Shown here piece after piece: positions 34,710-43,129 of a stretch of 64,000 nt of DNA. The DNA is from Streptomyces sp. TBY4 (GTDB lineage Bacteria; Actinomycetota; Actinomycetes; Streptomycetales; Streptomycetaceae), in assembly GCF_024213195.1 (NCBI RefSeq), contig NZ_JANAVF010000001.1, positions 310,001-374,000 of the forward strand. The letters are read 5' to 3'. The notes beneath the pieces are model-generated. The model did no database searches, had not been told where the DNA came from, and worked only from the letters and a program-made list of their open reading frames with translations. Every line of letters starts with the position of its first letter. Positions within the stretch are counted from its first letter, which is position 1. The translations under genes and the position numbers were made by a program.

Positions 34710-35293
34710 GCCGCCGCCTGCGCCGTGATCGTGTCGAAGTCGGGGAAGCGCCCCGCGATCCCGCTGCCGGTGAACGTGCCGATCCAGCCGTCCTCCTCGT
34801 GGAAGAAGCGGATCGCGGTGAAGGCCGGCCGGGTGCCCATGTCGAACCAGTGCGTGGTCCCCTTCGGCACGCCGAGGAGGTCGCCCCGCTCGCACAGCAC
34901 CGCGTGGACCTCGCCGCCCACGTGCAGGTAGAAGATCCCGGACCCCGCGACGAAGAAGCGCACCTCGTCGTCATCGTCGTGCGTGTGTTCCTGGAGGAAC
35001 TTCTCCCGCGCGGCCTTCGCCTTGGCGGCGAATCCGGGGTCCGCGTCGTCGGGGTGCAGGGCGACCACGTCGACGGTCGCGAACCCCTCCTCCTCGGTGA
35101 GCCGGTCGATCTCGGCCCGGTAGGCGGTGAGGACGGCATCGCCGCCGGCGTCCGCCGGAACGTCCTCGCGCACCGGCCACCGCTCGTAGCGGACCCCCAG
35201 CGGCGCCAGTGCGGCGGCGATCTCCGCGGGCTCGGATGTACGGCGTACGACGGACTCGGGGCCGCTCTCCGGCCAGGTCGTCAGCAGTGTCAC
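34706..35293 (-). CDS. mtnD: Acireductone dioxygenase
   Basis: A 195-residue cupin dioxygenase acting on the acireductone; with Fe it yields the methionine precursor keto acid plus formate. Metal ligands are in [15 protein letters not shown] (HxH and Glu) and [12 protein letters not shown] at 35293 has CTGGAG upstream. First gene of mtnDCB; no mtnE aminotransferase or mtnN/mtnP is adjacent unless the nearby phosphorylase serves as MtnP. Confidence 0.93.
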   Translation of the reverse strand: MTLLTTWPESGPESVVRRTSEPAEIAAALAPLGVRYERWPVREDVPADAGGDAVLTAYRAEIDRLTEEEGFATVDVVALHPDDADPGFAAKAKAAREKFLQEHTHDDDDEVRFFVAGSGIFYLHVGGEVHAVLCERGDLLGVPKGTTHWFDMGTRPAFTAIRFFHEEDGWIGTFTGSGIAGRFPDFDTITAQAAA

Positions 35294-35481
35294 GGGATGC
35301 TCCAGGGTGGACGGGGCGGGGTGCGGGGGTGCGGATCCCTGGCCCCGGGCCGATTCTCGCCCCCCGTTGTTGCCGCAGCGTGGCGGCAGCATGGCAGGTG
35401 CGCCCGGGGAGGTTTTTTCCGCTCAGGTTGCAATTAGCGTGGCTCCTCCCCCCTCCCCTCCCTTCCGAAGGAGCTCCGTCC

Positions 35482-37821
35482 GTGACCAGCCCGAGCGCTT
35501 CCGGCACCCCGAACCACCCCGATCCCTACGAAGGCTTCGCCGGACGGGTCGGCCGCACCTTCGCCGAGTCCGTGCCCTCCTGGCAGCCGCCACGCCGGCC
35601 CGGTGACCCTGCCCCGAACATCGTCGTGGTCCTCGTCGACGACATGGGCTACAGCGACATCGGGCCCTTCGGATCGGAGGTCCCCACTCCCGTACTCGAC
35701 GAACTGGCCGAGGGCGGCCTCCGCCTGGCCAACTACCACACCATGCCCCTGTGCTCCCCCGCCCGCGCGGCGCTGCTCACGGGCCTCAACCCGCACCGCG
35801 TCGGGTACTCGACGGTCGCCAACTTCGACCCGGGCTTTCCCGGTTACGGCATGGAGATCGGCGCGGACGTCCCGACCCTGGCCGAGGTCCTGCACGACGC
35901 GGGCTACGCCACGTACGCCGTCGGCAAGTGGCACCTGACCCGGGACTCGGCGTCCAACGCCGCCGACGACCGGCGCAACTGGCCGCTGCAGAAGGGATTC
36001 GACCGGTACTACGGCGTGCTGGAGGGGCTGACCAGCCTCTTCCACCCGCACCAACTGGTCAGCGACAACAGCCCGCTGGACATCGACGAACTGCCGGACG
36101 ACTACTACTACACCGACGACATCACCGACCGGGCCATCTCGATGGTGAAGTCGCTGCGCGCGCACGACCCCGACAAGCCGTTCTTCCTCTACGTGGCGCA
36201 CAACGCCGTCCACGGCCCCCTCCAGGCCAAGCCTGCCGACATCGAACGCCGACGCGGACGGTACGACGGCGGCTGGGACTCCCTCCGCCGGACCCGCTTC
36301 GCCCGCCAGATCGCCGACGGCCTCTTCCCCGAGGGGACCGCCCTGCCGGAGCGCAACTCCGAGACGGGTTTCGACGTAGGCCCCTGGGACGAGCTGACGC
36401 CCGAGCAACAGCAGCGCTACGCCCGCTACATGGAGGTGTACGCGGCGATGGTCGACAACATCGACCAGAACCTCGGGCGCCTCACGGACACCCTGCGCGC
36501 ACTCGGTGAACTCGACAACACCATCATCGTCTTCACTTCCGACAACGGCGGAACGGGCGAGGGCGGCGCCGAGGGCACGCGCAGCTACTTCAGCCGCTTC
36601 GTGCACCAGCCCGTGCCGGACGACTGGAACGAGGACGTCGAGCGGGACACCGACCTCATCGGCGGCCCGCGGAGCCTGGTGCACTACCCGCGCGGCTGGG
36701 GCATGGCCTCCAACACCCCCTTCCGGCTCTACAAGGGGCAGACCTACGCGGGCGGGGTGCGCGTGCCGTTCGTCATCTCCTGGCCCCGGGGGCTGCGGCG
36801 CACCGAAGGTGACTCCGGGATCCGGCAGCAGTACCAGTACGTCACGGACATCACCCCCACCCTGCTCGACCTGGCGGGGGTGCACCGTCCGGAGGTGTGG
36901 CGCTCACGGCCGGCCCAGGAACTCGACGGAGTCAGCTTCGCCGCCGTCCTCGGCGACGGGCGCGCGCCCAGCGCGCACACCGAGCAGTACTGCGAGATGT
37001 CCGGGAACCGGAGCTACTACCGCGACGGCTGGAAGCTGGTCACCCTCCACCGCCCCGGCGCGCCGTACGACGACGGCGAATGGGCGCTGTACGACCTGCG
37101 CACCGACCCGACCGAGACCACCGACGTCGCCCGGGACCATCCGGAGGTGGTCAAGGAGCTGGCGGCGGCCTGGGAGAGCGCCGCCTGGCGCAACGGCGTC
37201 TTCCCCCTCGCCGACGGCAGCGGCGCACTCGCCCTGCGCAACCCCGCCGAGGAGCGCTTCATCCGCCCCGTCACCCTGCTCGCCGGCACGCCCGAGCTGG
37301 AGCGCTACCGCTCCTCCCGGCTCATCTCCTTCCGCTCCTTCGACGTCACCGTCGCCCTCGACGACCATGCCGCCACCGACCAGGGCGTGCTGGTCTCCCA
37401 CGGGGACCAGGGCGGCGGCTACAGCCTGTACGTGGAGGACCGGCGACTGTGGTTCGCCTACAACGAGTACGGAGAGCTGCACGAGACGGACGCGGGCCCC
37501 CTGCCCGCCGGGCGGCGGACGGTGACGCTCTCGGCCGACGCCGTGGAGGGCCTGCGCTGGGAGTTCCGCATCCTGATCGACGGCGTGGAGACCGGCCGCT
37601 CGCCCAGCGTGCACCAGCTCATCGGCATGGCTCCGCTGCAAGGCATCAGCGTGGGCGTGGACCGCAGGTCCCCGGTCTCCTGGCCGGTCCACGAACGCCA
37701 CCGGAGCTTCCGCTACTCCGGCCGGCTGCGCTCGGTGACCTACACCCCCGGTGCGCAGGCGCCCTACGACCCTGCGCTCGTGGCGCGCGCACTGCGGGAG
37801 GCGGCCGCCGCTTTCGAGTGA
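35482..37821 (+). CDS. Type I arylsulfatase
   Basis: A 779-residue sulfatase. The formylglycine precursor is Cys91 in LCSPARAALLTG, the calcium ligands begin at VVVLVDDMGYSDIG, and HGP/KPFFLYVAHNAVHGP plus FTSDNGG are the other active-site blocks. The last 150 residues form a beta-rich domain seen in long bacterial sulfatases. No signal peptide is visible, so it is probably cytosolic or exported by another route. Cysteine-type sulfatases need the formylglycine-generating enzyme. GTG at 35482 follows GAAGGAG. It releases sulfate from sulfate esters, in line with the sulfur-scavenging genes upstream. Confidence 0.9.
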   Translation: MTSPSASGTPNHPDPYEGFAGRVGRTFAESVPSWQPPRRPGDPAPNIVVVLVDDMGYSDIGPFGSEVPTPVLDELAEGGLRLANYHTMPLCSPARAALLTGLNPHRVGYSTVANFDPGFPGYGMEIGADVPTLAEVLHDAGYATYAVGKWHLTRDSASNAADDRRNWPLQKGFDRYYGVLEGLTSLFHPHQLVSDNSPLDIDELPDDYYYTDDITDRAISMVKSLRAHDPDKPFFLYVAHNAVHGPLQAKPADIERRRGRYDGGWDSLRRTRFARQIADGLFPEGTALPERNSETGFDVGPWDELTPEQQQRYARYMEVYAAMVDNIDQNLGRLTDTLRALGELDNTIIVFTSDNGGTGEGGAEGTRSYFSRFVHQPVPDDWNEDVERDTDLIGGPRSLVHYPRGWGMASNTPFRLYKGQTYAGGVRVPFVISWPRGLRRTEGDSGIRQQYQYVTDITPTLLDLAGVHRPEVWRSRPAQELDGVSFAAVLGDGRAPSAHTEQYCEMSGNRSYYRDGWKLVTLHRPGAPYDDGEWALYDLRTDPTETTDVARDHPEVVKELAAAWESAAWRNGVFPLADGSGALALRNPAEERFIRPVTLLAGTPELERYRSSRLISFRSFDVTVALDDHAATDQGVLVSHGDQGGGYSLYVEDRRLWFAYNEYGELHETDAGPLPAGRRTVTLSADAVEGLRWEFRILIDGVETGRSPSVHQLIGMAPLQGISVGVDRRSPVSWPVHERHRSFRYSGRLRSVTYTPGAQAPYDPALVARALREAAAAFE

Positions 37822-37913
37822 GGGCGCGCGAACCCTTGCATGTTCTATGCCATACACCATAAGTTACTGAGAGGTAGCCCAGCCGGGCGGACCATACTGA
37901 CGGTGCGAAGGCG

Positions 37914-38534
37914 GTGGAGCGGGTGAGTCCGCGCAGGAGTGACAGCCGCGACCGGATGATCCTCAGCGCCGCCGCCCTCCTGCCCGAGTACGGGGCGAGC
38001 GGTACGAGCATCGACCGGGTCCTCGCCCACAGCGGAGCGCCCCGGGGCTCGGTGTACCACCACTTCCCCGGCGGTCGGACGCAGCTCATCGACGAGGCGG
38101 TGGCCCTGGCCGGGGACTTCATCGCGGGCCTGATCGACGCCATGACGCGGGCCGGTGATCCGGTGGCCGCCATCGACGCGTTCTTCGTCCTGTGGCGGGA
38201 CCGGCTCACAGAGAGCGATTTCCGGGCCGGCTGTCCGATCGTGGCGGTGGCCGTGGAGACCAACGACGACGCACCCCAGCTCGTCCGTTCCGCGGCCGCC
38301 GTCTTCGCCCGCTGGCGGGACGCCCTCGCGGCCCTCTTCGTCCGGCACGGCCTGACGGAGGAACGCAGCAGGAGGCTGGGCTCCTTCGTCATCGCCGCGG
38401 CCGAGGGCGCCGTCATCATGTCCCGGGCCGAGCGGAGCACCGCTCCGATCGAGGCGGCCGCCGCCGAGATCCACGACCTGCTCCTGCACGCCCTGCGCGA
38501 CCGCGGCGAAGCCGAACCCCCGCCCCGCCCGTAG
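37914..38534 (+). CDS. TetR family transcriptional regulator
   Basis: A 206-residue TetR regulator. The HTH is in the first 50 residues (GASGTSIDRVLAHSGAPRGSVYHHF) and the C-terminal ligand domain has the TetR_C_LmrA/YxaF-like blocks GCPIVAVAVE and GAVIMSRAER. The start may be this GTG or another nine bases later. It lies 81 bases before the thioesterase gene on the same strand, which it may control. The AT-rich stretch 37845-37875 is the likely promoter. Confidence 0.85.
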   Translation: MERVSPRRSDSRDRMILSAAALLPEYGASGTSIDRVLAHSGAPRGSVYHHFPGGRTQLIDEAVALAGDFIAGLIDAMTRAGDPVAAIDAFFVLWRDRLTESDFRAGCPIVAVAVETNDDAPQLVRSAAAVFARWRDALAALFVRHGLTEERSRRLGSFVIAAAEGAVIMSRAERSTAPIEAAAAEIHDLLLHALRDRGEAEPPPRP

Positions 38535-38615
38535 CCCGCACGCGCCCGCCCCACGCACCCACCGCCGCCGTCGCCGCGACGGCACCCCGCCCCACCCCAC
38601 CCGAGGAGACCGCAC

Positions 38616-39059
38616 GTGACCACCACCGACTTCGCCGCCATGACCGGCCTGGAACTGATGCAGTGGGTGCAGACGGAACGCCCCACCGACATTCCCTCCA
38701 TCGGCCGGCTGCTGGGCATGCGCTTCGACGAGGTCGAGCACGGCCGCATCGTCGTCTCCCTCGACACCCGCCCCGACTTCGCCAACCCCCTCGGCACCGT
38801 CCACGGCGGCATCGCCGCCACCCTCCTCGACTCCGCCATGGGCTGCGCGGTCCACACCACGCTCCCCGCCGGGACCGGCTACACCACCCTCGAACTCAAG
38901 GTCAACTACATCCGCGCCGCCCGCACCGACGGACAGGTACTGACCGCCGAGGGCAGCGTCATCCACGCCGGCCGCCGCACCGCCACCGCCGAGGGCAAGG
39001 TGAGGGACGAGCAGGGCAAGCTGATCGCCCACGCCACCACCACGTGCATGATCTTCTAG
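38616..39059 (+). CDS. PaaI family hotdog thioesterase
   Basis: A 147-residue hotdog-fold acyl-CoA thioesterase. The catalytic block is NPLGTVHGGIAATLLDSAMG and the sheet continues TTLELKVNYIRAA. Members hydrolyse acyl- or aryl-CoA thioesters. GTG at 38616 follows GAGGAG. It follows the TetR gene and may be its target. The spacer 39060-39110 after it contains a 17-base tandem repeat (ACCCCGTGCRGTCCTYGT). Confidence 0.85.
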   Translation: MTTTDFAAMTGLELMQWVQTERPTDIPSIGRLLGMRFDEVEHGRIVVSLDTRPDFANPLGTVHGGIAATLLDSAMGCAVHTTLPAGTGYTTLELKVNYIRAARTDGQVLTAEGSVIHAGRRTATAEGKVRDEQGKLIAHATTTCMIF

Positions 39060-39181
39060 CCCTCGCACCCCGTGCAGTCCTCGTACCCCGTGCGGTCCTT
39101 GTCCCCCGTGTGGGCGGAGCACGGGACCACCCCCGCGGCGTCGCCATCCCCGGGACCCGCACAGGCGCTAGTCATGGGGGC

Positions 39182-40009
39182 ATGAACAACGAGAGCGCGC
39201 CCCCGCCCCCCGATGCCCTCAAGGCGAAGCACCGCGCGATGTGGGCGCTCGGCGACTACCCCTCCGTGGCCTCGAACGTCGTCAACGAGCTGGGTGGCGA
39301 GCTGGTACGGGCCTGCGGCATCGGGCCCGGCGACCGCGTCCTCGACGTCGCGGCGGGCTCCGGGAACGCCTCCATCCCCGCGGCCCTGCTCGGCGCCGAG
39401 GTCACCGCCTCCGACCTCACGCCCGAGCTCCTCGAGGCCGGCCGCCGGCTCGCGCAGGCGCAGGGCGCCCGGCTGGACTGGCGGGAGGCGGACGCGGAAG
39501 CCCTGCCCTTCGCGGACGGCGACTTCGACACGGTGATGTCCTGCGTCGGCGTCATGTTCGCCCCGCACCACCAGGAGACGGCCGACGAACTGGTCCGCGT
39601 CTGCCGGCCGGGCGGCACCATCGGACTGCTCAACTGGACCCCGGAGGGGTTCATCGGGCAGATGTTCGCCACGATGCGCCCCTACGCCCCACCGCCGCCG
39701 CCCGGAGTCCAGCCGCCGCCCCTGTGGGGCGACCCGGAACACGTGCGCTCCCTGCTCGGGGACCGGGTGACCGGCTTCGACGCCCGGCGACAGTCGCTGC
39801 ACGTGGACCGCTTCGCCCGGCCGGAGGAGTTCCGGGAGTACTTCAAGGCCTGCTACGGGCCCACCATCGCCACGTACCGCTTCGTCTCCGAGGACCCCGA
39901 GCGGGTGGCCGCCCTCGACGCCGCCCTCGACGACCTGGTCGCCCGGCACCTCGTCGACGGAGCCATGGACTGGGAGTACCTCCTGGTCACGGCCCGGCGG
40001 GCCGGCTAG
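39182..40009 (+). CDS. Class I SAM-dependent methyltransferase
   Basis: A 275-residue UbiE/Methyltransf_11-type enzyme. Motif I is RVLDVAAGSGNASIPAA, motif II EADAEALPFADGDFDTVMS, and motif III VCRPGGTIGLLNWTPEGF. No neighbour reveals the substrate. ATG at 39182 begins the only good frame. It lacks the extra domains of UbiE and belongs to the general small-molecule methyltransferases common in Streptomyces. Confidence 0.85.
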   Translation: MNNESAPPPPDALKAKHRAMWALGDYPSVASNVVNELGGELVRACGIGPGDRVLDVAAGSGNASIPAALLGAEVTASDLTPELLEAGRRLAQAQGARLDWREADAEALPFADGDFDTVMSCVGVMFAPHHQETADELVRVCRPGGTIGLLNWTPEGFIGQMFATMRPYAPPPPPGVQPPPLWGDPEHVRSLLGDRVTGFDARRQSLHVDRFARPEEFREYFKACYGPTIATYRFVSEDPERVAALDAALDDLVARHLVDGAMDWEYLLVTARRAG

Positions 40010-40067
40010 GCCGTCGCCGTCCCTTTCACCGTGCGTCTCGTCGTCACACCCTGCACGCCGCGCGTGC

Positions 40068-40577
40068 CTACGCGGGTGGGGCGACGGGCCAGGTGTATTC
40101 GAACTCGGGCAACTCGAAGCCCTGCTCGAACCGGCAGACACGCTCGTCGGTGCGGAGGGCACCATGCCGCTCGTAAAAGGCGATGGCGCGCGTATTGGCG
40201 CGCAGCACTTCCAGGTAGACCGAGCTGCCCGGGTGTTCATCGGCTGCCCATGCCAAGGCGTGCGCCAGCAGTCGACCTCCGATCCCGGACCCGGTGCGGC
40301 CCGGCCTGGCGTGCAGGTTGTCCAGCAGGAGTCGGCCGTCGGATTGGGGGATCAGATACGCGAACCCTTCTACGTCAGCCGCTCCCGCCATCACGAACAG
40401 CGCCGCCCCCGGGTGCGGCTCGTCAAGTCGGCCGAGCCAGAGCTCCAGGCGGTCTTCGAGGAGAGGGCCGGCAAGGAAGCTGCCGGGCATGATTCCCGCA
40501 TAGGCCGTACGCCAACTCTCGGCATGCAGGGCCGCAACCTCGGCCGCGTCGCTCCTGCGGCCCGTCCTGATCTCCAT
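40068..40577 (-). CDS. GNAT family N-acetyltransferase
   Basis: A 169-residue GNAT enzyme. The acetyl-CoA loop is HARPGRTGSGIGGRLLAHAL, and YLEVLRANTRAIAFYERHGA is the usual C-terminal strand-helix. The N-terminal IRTGRRSDAAEVAALHAESW is a typical alpha-1. ATG at 40577 was chosen as the first with family similarity. It follows the MpaB-like gene direction but is separated from it by 70 bases and lies downstream of it. Substrate unknown. Confidence 0.85.
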   Translation of the reverse strand: MEIRTGRRSDAAEVAALHAESWRTAYAGIMPGSFLAGPLLEDRLELWLGRLDEPHPGAALFVMAGAADVEGFAYLIPQSDGRLLLDNLHARPGRTGSGIGGRLLAHALAWAADEHPGSSVYLEVLRANTRAIAFYERHGALRTDERVCRFEQGFELPEFEYTWPVAPPA

Positions 40578-40646
40578 GGGTTCCAGCCTCGCCCACGAGC
40601 AAGGACGATGCCACATCAAGGGAGGTGAAACGGCTAACAGTGTCCG

Positions 40647-42110
40647 TCAGGCGTCGGCGAGGATCGGGTCGTACGGCGTACCTGTGCGGCGGCCGGCCAT
40701 GAAGGAGAGGAAGTCACCGACGAAGGCGCTCTTGCCGTACGCGCCGTCGGCGGTGGTGAGGTCCCGGTGGAAGGCGGTACGGAAGAGGGTCCGGTACTCG
40801 TCCGCGTCGATCCTCCCGTTGCCGTCCTTGTCGGTGGCGTCGAAGAGGACCTCGGCAACGCGGATGAGTGCGGGTCCGGCGAGGGAGGGGACAGCGGTCG
40901 CGTACTCTTCGGCGCTGACTCGGCCGTCGCCGTCCGTGTCCAGGGCGGCCTGGAGTTCGCGCCACCAGGCGGCGAAGGCATCGTAGAGCCGGGTCTCCTC
41001 GGGTTCGTCCAGGTCGAGGCGGGTGGAGAGTTCGCGTGCCATGGCAGCGAGGTCGGGCCAGTCGAGGTGGCCGTCGCCTGTCTGGTCCAGCACCCGGCGG
41101 AAGAACTCCTCCGCCGGGCGTCGGTTCTCGTCCGTTCCCCTCGACGGTGCCGGTTCGAAGTCGGCGTCGCCGCTGAGCGGTGTGAGGAGGCGGAGCAGGG
41201 CCGATGCCCGCTTCATGCGGGCGCGCAGGGCGGTTACGGTGCGGGCGCGGGGGTCGTCGCTGTCGGGCGAGAGCGAGAGGGTTTCGATGATGGTCTCGGC
41301 GTTGATCCAGCCCTCGGGCAGGAATCGGGTCAGCCCGGCAGCGAGGTAGGCGCCCTGCATGAGGGTCGCGGCGCCCGGCATCTCGGGCAGGCCGGCCCGG
41401 CGGCGGTAGGGCTCGGGGAGCGAGGCGACGGTGATCGCGCCGAGGAGCGGACCGACCACGGCGCGGCCGGCTGCCCATAGCGTCGGCGCGCCGTCGAGCA
41501 GCGCGGGAGCGGGCAGGTGGTCGAAGAGCCGGTAGAGGATGACGCGGGCCGCCTCGGTGTTCTCCAGCTCGTTCTCGACGACGCGGTCGAAGTACGGCCA
41601 GAAGTCGTGCAGGTCCTCGGGGAGTTCCGCGGCGTCGCCGTCGAGCGCGGCGAGGTACGCACGGTACTCGGCGTACATCCGCTCCATCGTGTCCTGGTCC
41701 AGCGGCTGGCCGCTCAGCCGGCACATGGTGACGGCGCTCTCGAAGAGGGTGGCGACCACCCAGGCGCGGGTCGCCCGGTCCATCGCGTCGTAGGCGCGTC
41801 CGCGTGAGTCCGATCCGCTCATGCGCGCGTGCAGCCGGTTGAGCCGGGCGGCCTCCCGTTCGCGTTCTGCCTGGTCGGCGCCGAACATGCGCCGCATGCT
41901 GAGGAAGGTGTTGCGCAGTCGGCGCCAGGGGTGGGTGACGAAGGTGGAGTTGTCGGCGAGGGCGGCGCCGATCTGAGGGTGAGCGGCCTCCAGGACGGTG
42001 GCGCGGATGATGGCTAAGGCCCAGCGCGGGTCGTCGAAGAAGGTGGCGAACTGCGAATGCGGCCCGAACAGGGTTGCCCCGTCTGCCGTTCCCGTGGTTT
42101 CGGTGGTCAT
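40647..42110 (-). CDS. MpaB/Lcp-like (DUF2236) oxygenase fused to EF-hands
   Basis: A 487-residue fusion. Residues 1-310 match the oxygenase MpaB family (DUF2236): FGPHSQFATFFDDPRWALAI, HPWRRLRNTFLSMRRMFGA, RAYDAMDRATRAWVVATL. Relatives include fungal MpaB, which cleaves the farnesyl chain of a mycophenolic-acid precursor, and latex-clearing protein, both haem enzymes cutting isoprenoid double bonds. The last 160 residues carry canonical EF-hand loops DQTGDGHLDWPD, DTDGDGRVSAEE and DKDGNGRIDADE, of the calsymin type. The ATG overlaps the stop of a cis-prenyltransferase gene (ATGA). Coupling suggests the oxygenase acts on a polyprenyl product, possibly under calcium control. Confidence 0.78.
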   Translation of the reverse strand: MTTETTGTADGATLFGPHSQFATFFDDPRWALAIIRATVLEAAHPQIGAALADNSTFVTHPWRRLRNTFLSMRRMFGADQAEREREAARLNRLHARMSGSDSRGRAYDAMDRATRAWVVATLFESAVTMCRLSGQPLDQDTMERMYAEYRAYLAALDGDAAELPEDLHDFWPYFDRVVENELENTEAARVILYRLFDHLPAPALLDGAPTLWAAGRAVVGPLLGAITVASLPEPYRRRAGLPEMPGAATLMQGAYLAAGLTRFLPEGWINAETIIETLSLSPDSDDPRARTVTALRARMKRASALLRLLTPLSGDADFEPAPSRGTDENRRPAEEFFRRVLDQTGDGHLDWPDLAAMARELSTRLDLDEPEETRLYDAFAAWWRELQAALDTDGDGRVSAEEYATAVPSLAGPALIRVAEVLFDATDKDGNGRIDADEYRTLFRTAFHRDLTTADGAYGKSAFVGDFLSFMAGRRTGTPYDPILADA

Positions 42111-42949
42111 GATGGGTCTCCGTTCGTCCGGGCGGCCACGCCGCCGAAGCGGCGGTCGCGGTGCCGGTAAGCGTGCAGGCAGGCCAGGAAGTCGGGGGCC
42201 CGGAAGTCCGGCCACAGCACCTCGGGGAAAACCCACTCGGCGTAGGCGACCTGCCAGAGCATGAAGTTGGAGATGCGCTGCTCACCCGAGGTACGGACGA
42301 CCAGGTCCACGTCGGGGGTGTCGGGGAAGGGCAGGTGGTCCGCGAAGAGTCGCTCGGTCACTTCGTCTGCGGGCGTCCCGCTGAGGATCAGCGACCTCGC
42401 GGCCTCGACGATGTCCCGGCGCCCCCCGTGGTCGAAGGCCACGGTCAGCGTCATCCCCCGGTTCTCGGCGGTCAGTACCGCCACGTCCTCGAAGTCCTGG
42501 GCCAGTGCACGGGGGATCCGCGGGTCGCTGACGCCGAGGAAACGGCAGCGGATACCGCGCGCGAGCAACAGCGGCGCGTGCTTGCGCACGACCCGCCGCA
42601 CCAGACGCATCAGGAATTCGACCTCGGTACCGGGGCGGTTCCAGTTCTCGGTGGAGAACGCGTACAGGCTGAGCCACTCCACGCCGGCGGTCCGGGCCGC
42701 CTCGATGACATCGATGACCGCGGCCTCCGCCGCCCGGTGACCCGCCGTACGGGGAAGCGAACGCCGTTGCGCCCAGCGCCCGTTGCCATCCATCACGCAG
42801 GCCACATGCCGCGGCCCCGCACTGGACGGCGGCCCGCCCGGCGGATCGTCCGTCACCACACGTGCGCGCGGGACTCCGCGGTCCGTCACGCCCGGCCCTG
42901 CGCCTCCCGGCGCGGCGCGACCAGCCGTCCCCTGCTCTTTCACTTCCAC
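42107..42949 (-). CDS. Isoprenyl transferase (cis-prenyltransferase, UppS family)
   Basis: A cis-prenyltransferase of about 280 residues that extends prenyl diphosphates with IPP. Family motifs are complete: CVMDGNGRWAQRRSLPRTAGH (substrate P-loop), SLYAFSTENWNRP, VAFDHGGRRDIVEAAR and DLVVRTSGEQRISNFMLWQ. The start is uncertain: GTGs at 42949, 42889 and 42856 are all possible and no ribosome-binding site decides. Coupling to the MpaB-like oxygenase indicates a specialised role, not bulk undecaprenyl synthesis; that is inference. Confidence 0.88.
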   Translation of the reverse strand: MEVKEQGTAGRAAPGGAGPGVTDRGVPRARVVTDDPPGGPPSSAGPRHVACVMDGNGRWAQRRSLPRTAGHRAAEAAVIDVIEAARTAGVEWLSLYAFSTENWNRPGTEVEFLMRLVRRVVRKHAPLLLARGIRCRFLGVSDPRIPRALAQDFEDVAVLTAENRGMTLTVAFDHGGRRDIVEAARSLILSGTPADEVTERLFADHLPFPDTPDVDLVVRTSGEQRISNFMLWQVAYAEWVFPEVLWPDFRAPDFLACLHAYRHRDRRFGGVAARTNGDPS

Positions 42950-43129
42950 CCCGCCCTGCCCAAGCTCCAACGGCGCATGCCCTCTTCGGAGTCTGACAGT
43001 GCGAGAGGACCATGATCGGCCGAACGAGCGGCCATCACCTTTGACTCGTACGTTCGATTCCATCCGAGTGGTGAAGCGAGGAACCCACGCACACCGCAGG
43101 TCTCCGGCATCCGTCCTGAGAGGCGGTGG

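Noticed and set aside
35294..35481. A SAM-type riboswitch in the spacer between mtnD and the sulfatase
   Set aside because: I found no arrangement matching known SAM riboswitch cores; only a small GCCGC/GCGGC hairpin and a TTGCAA element are visible.
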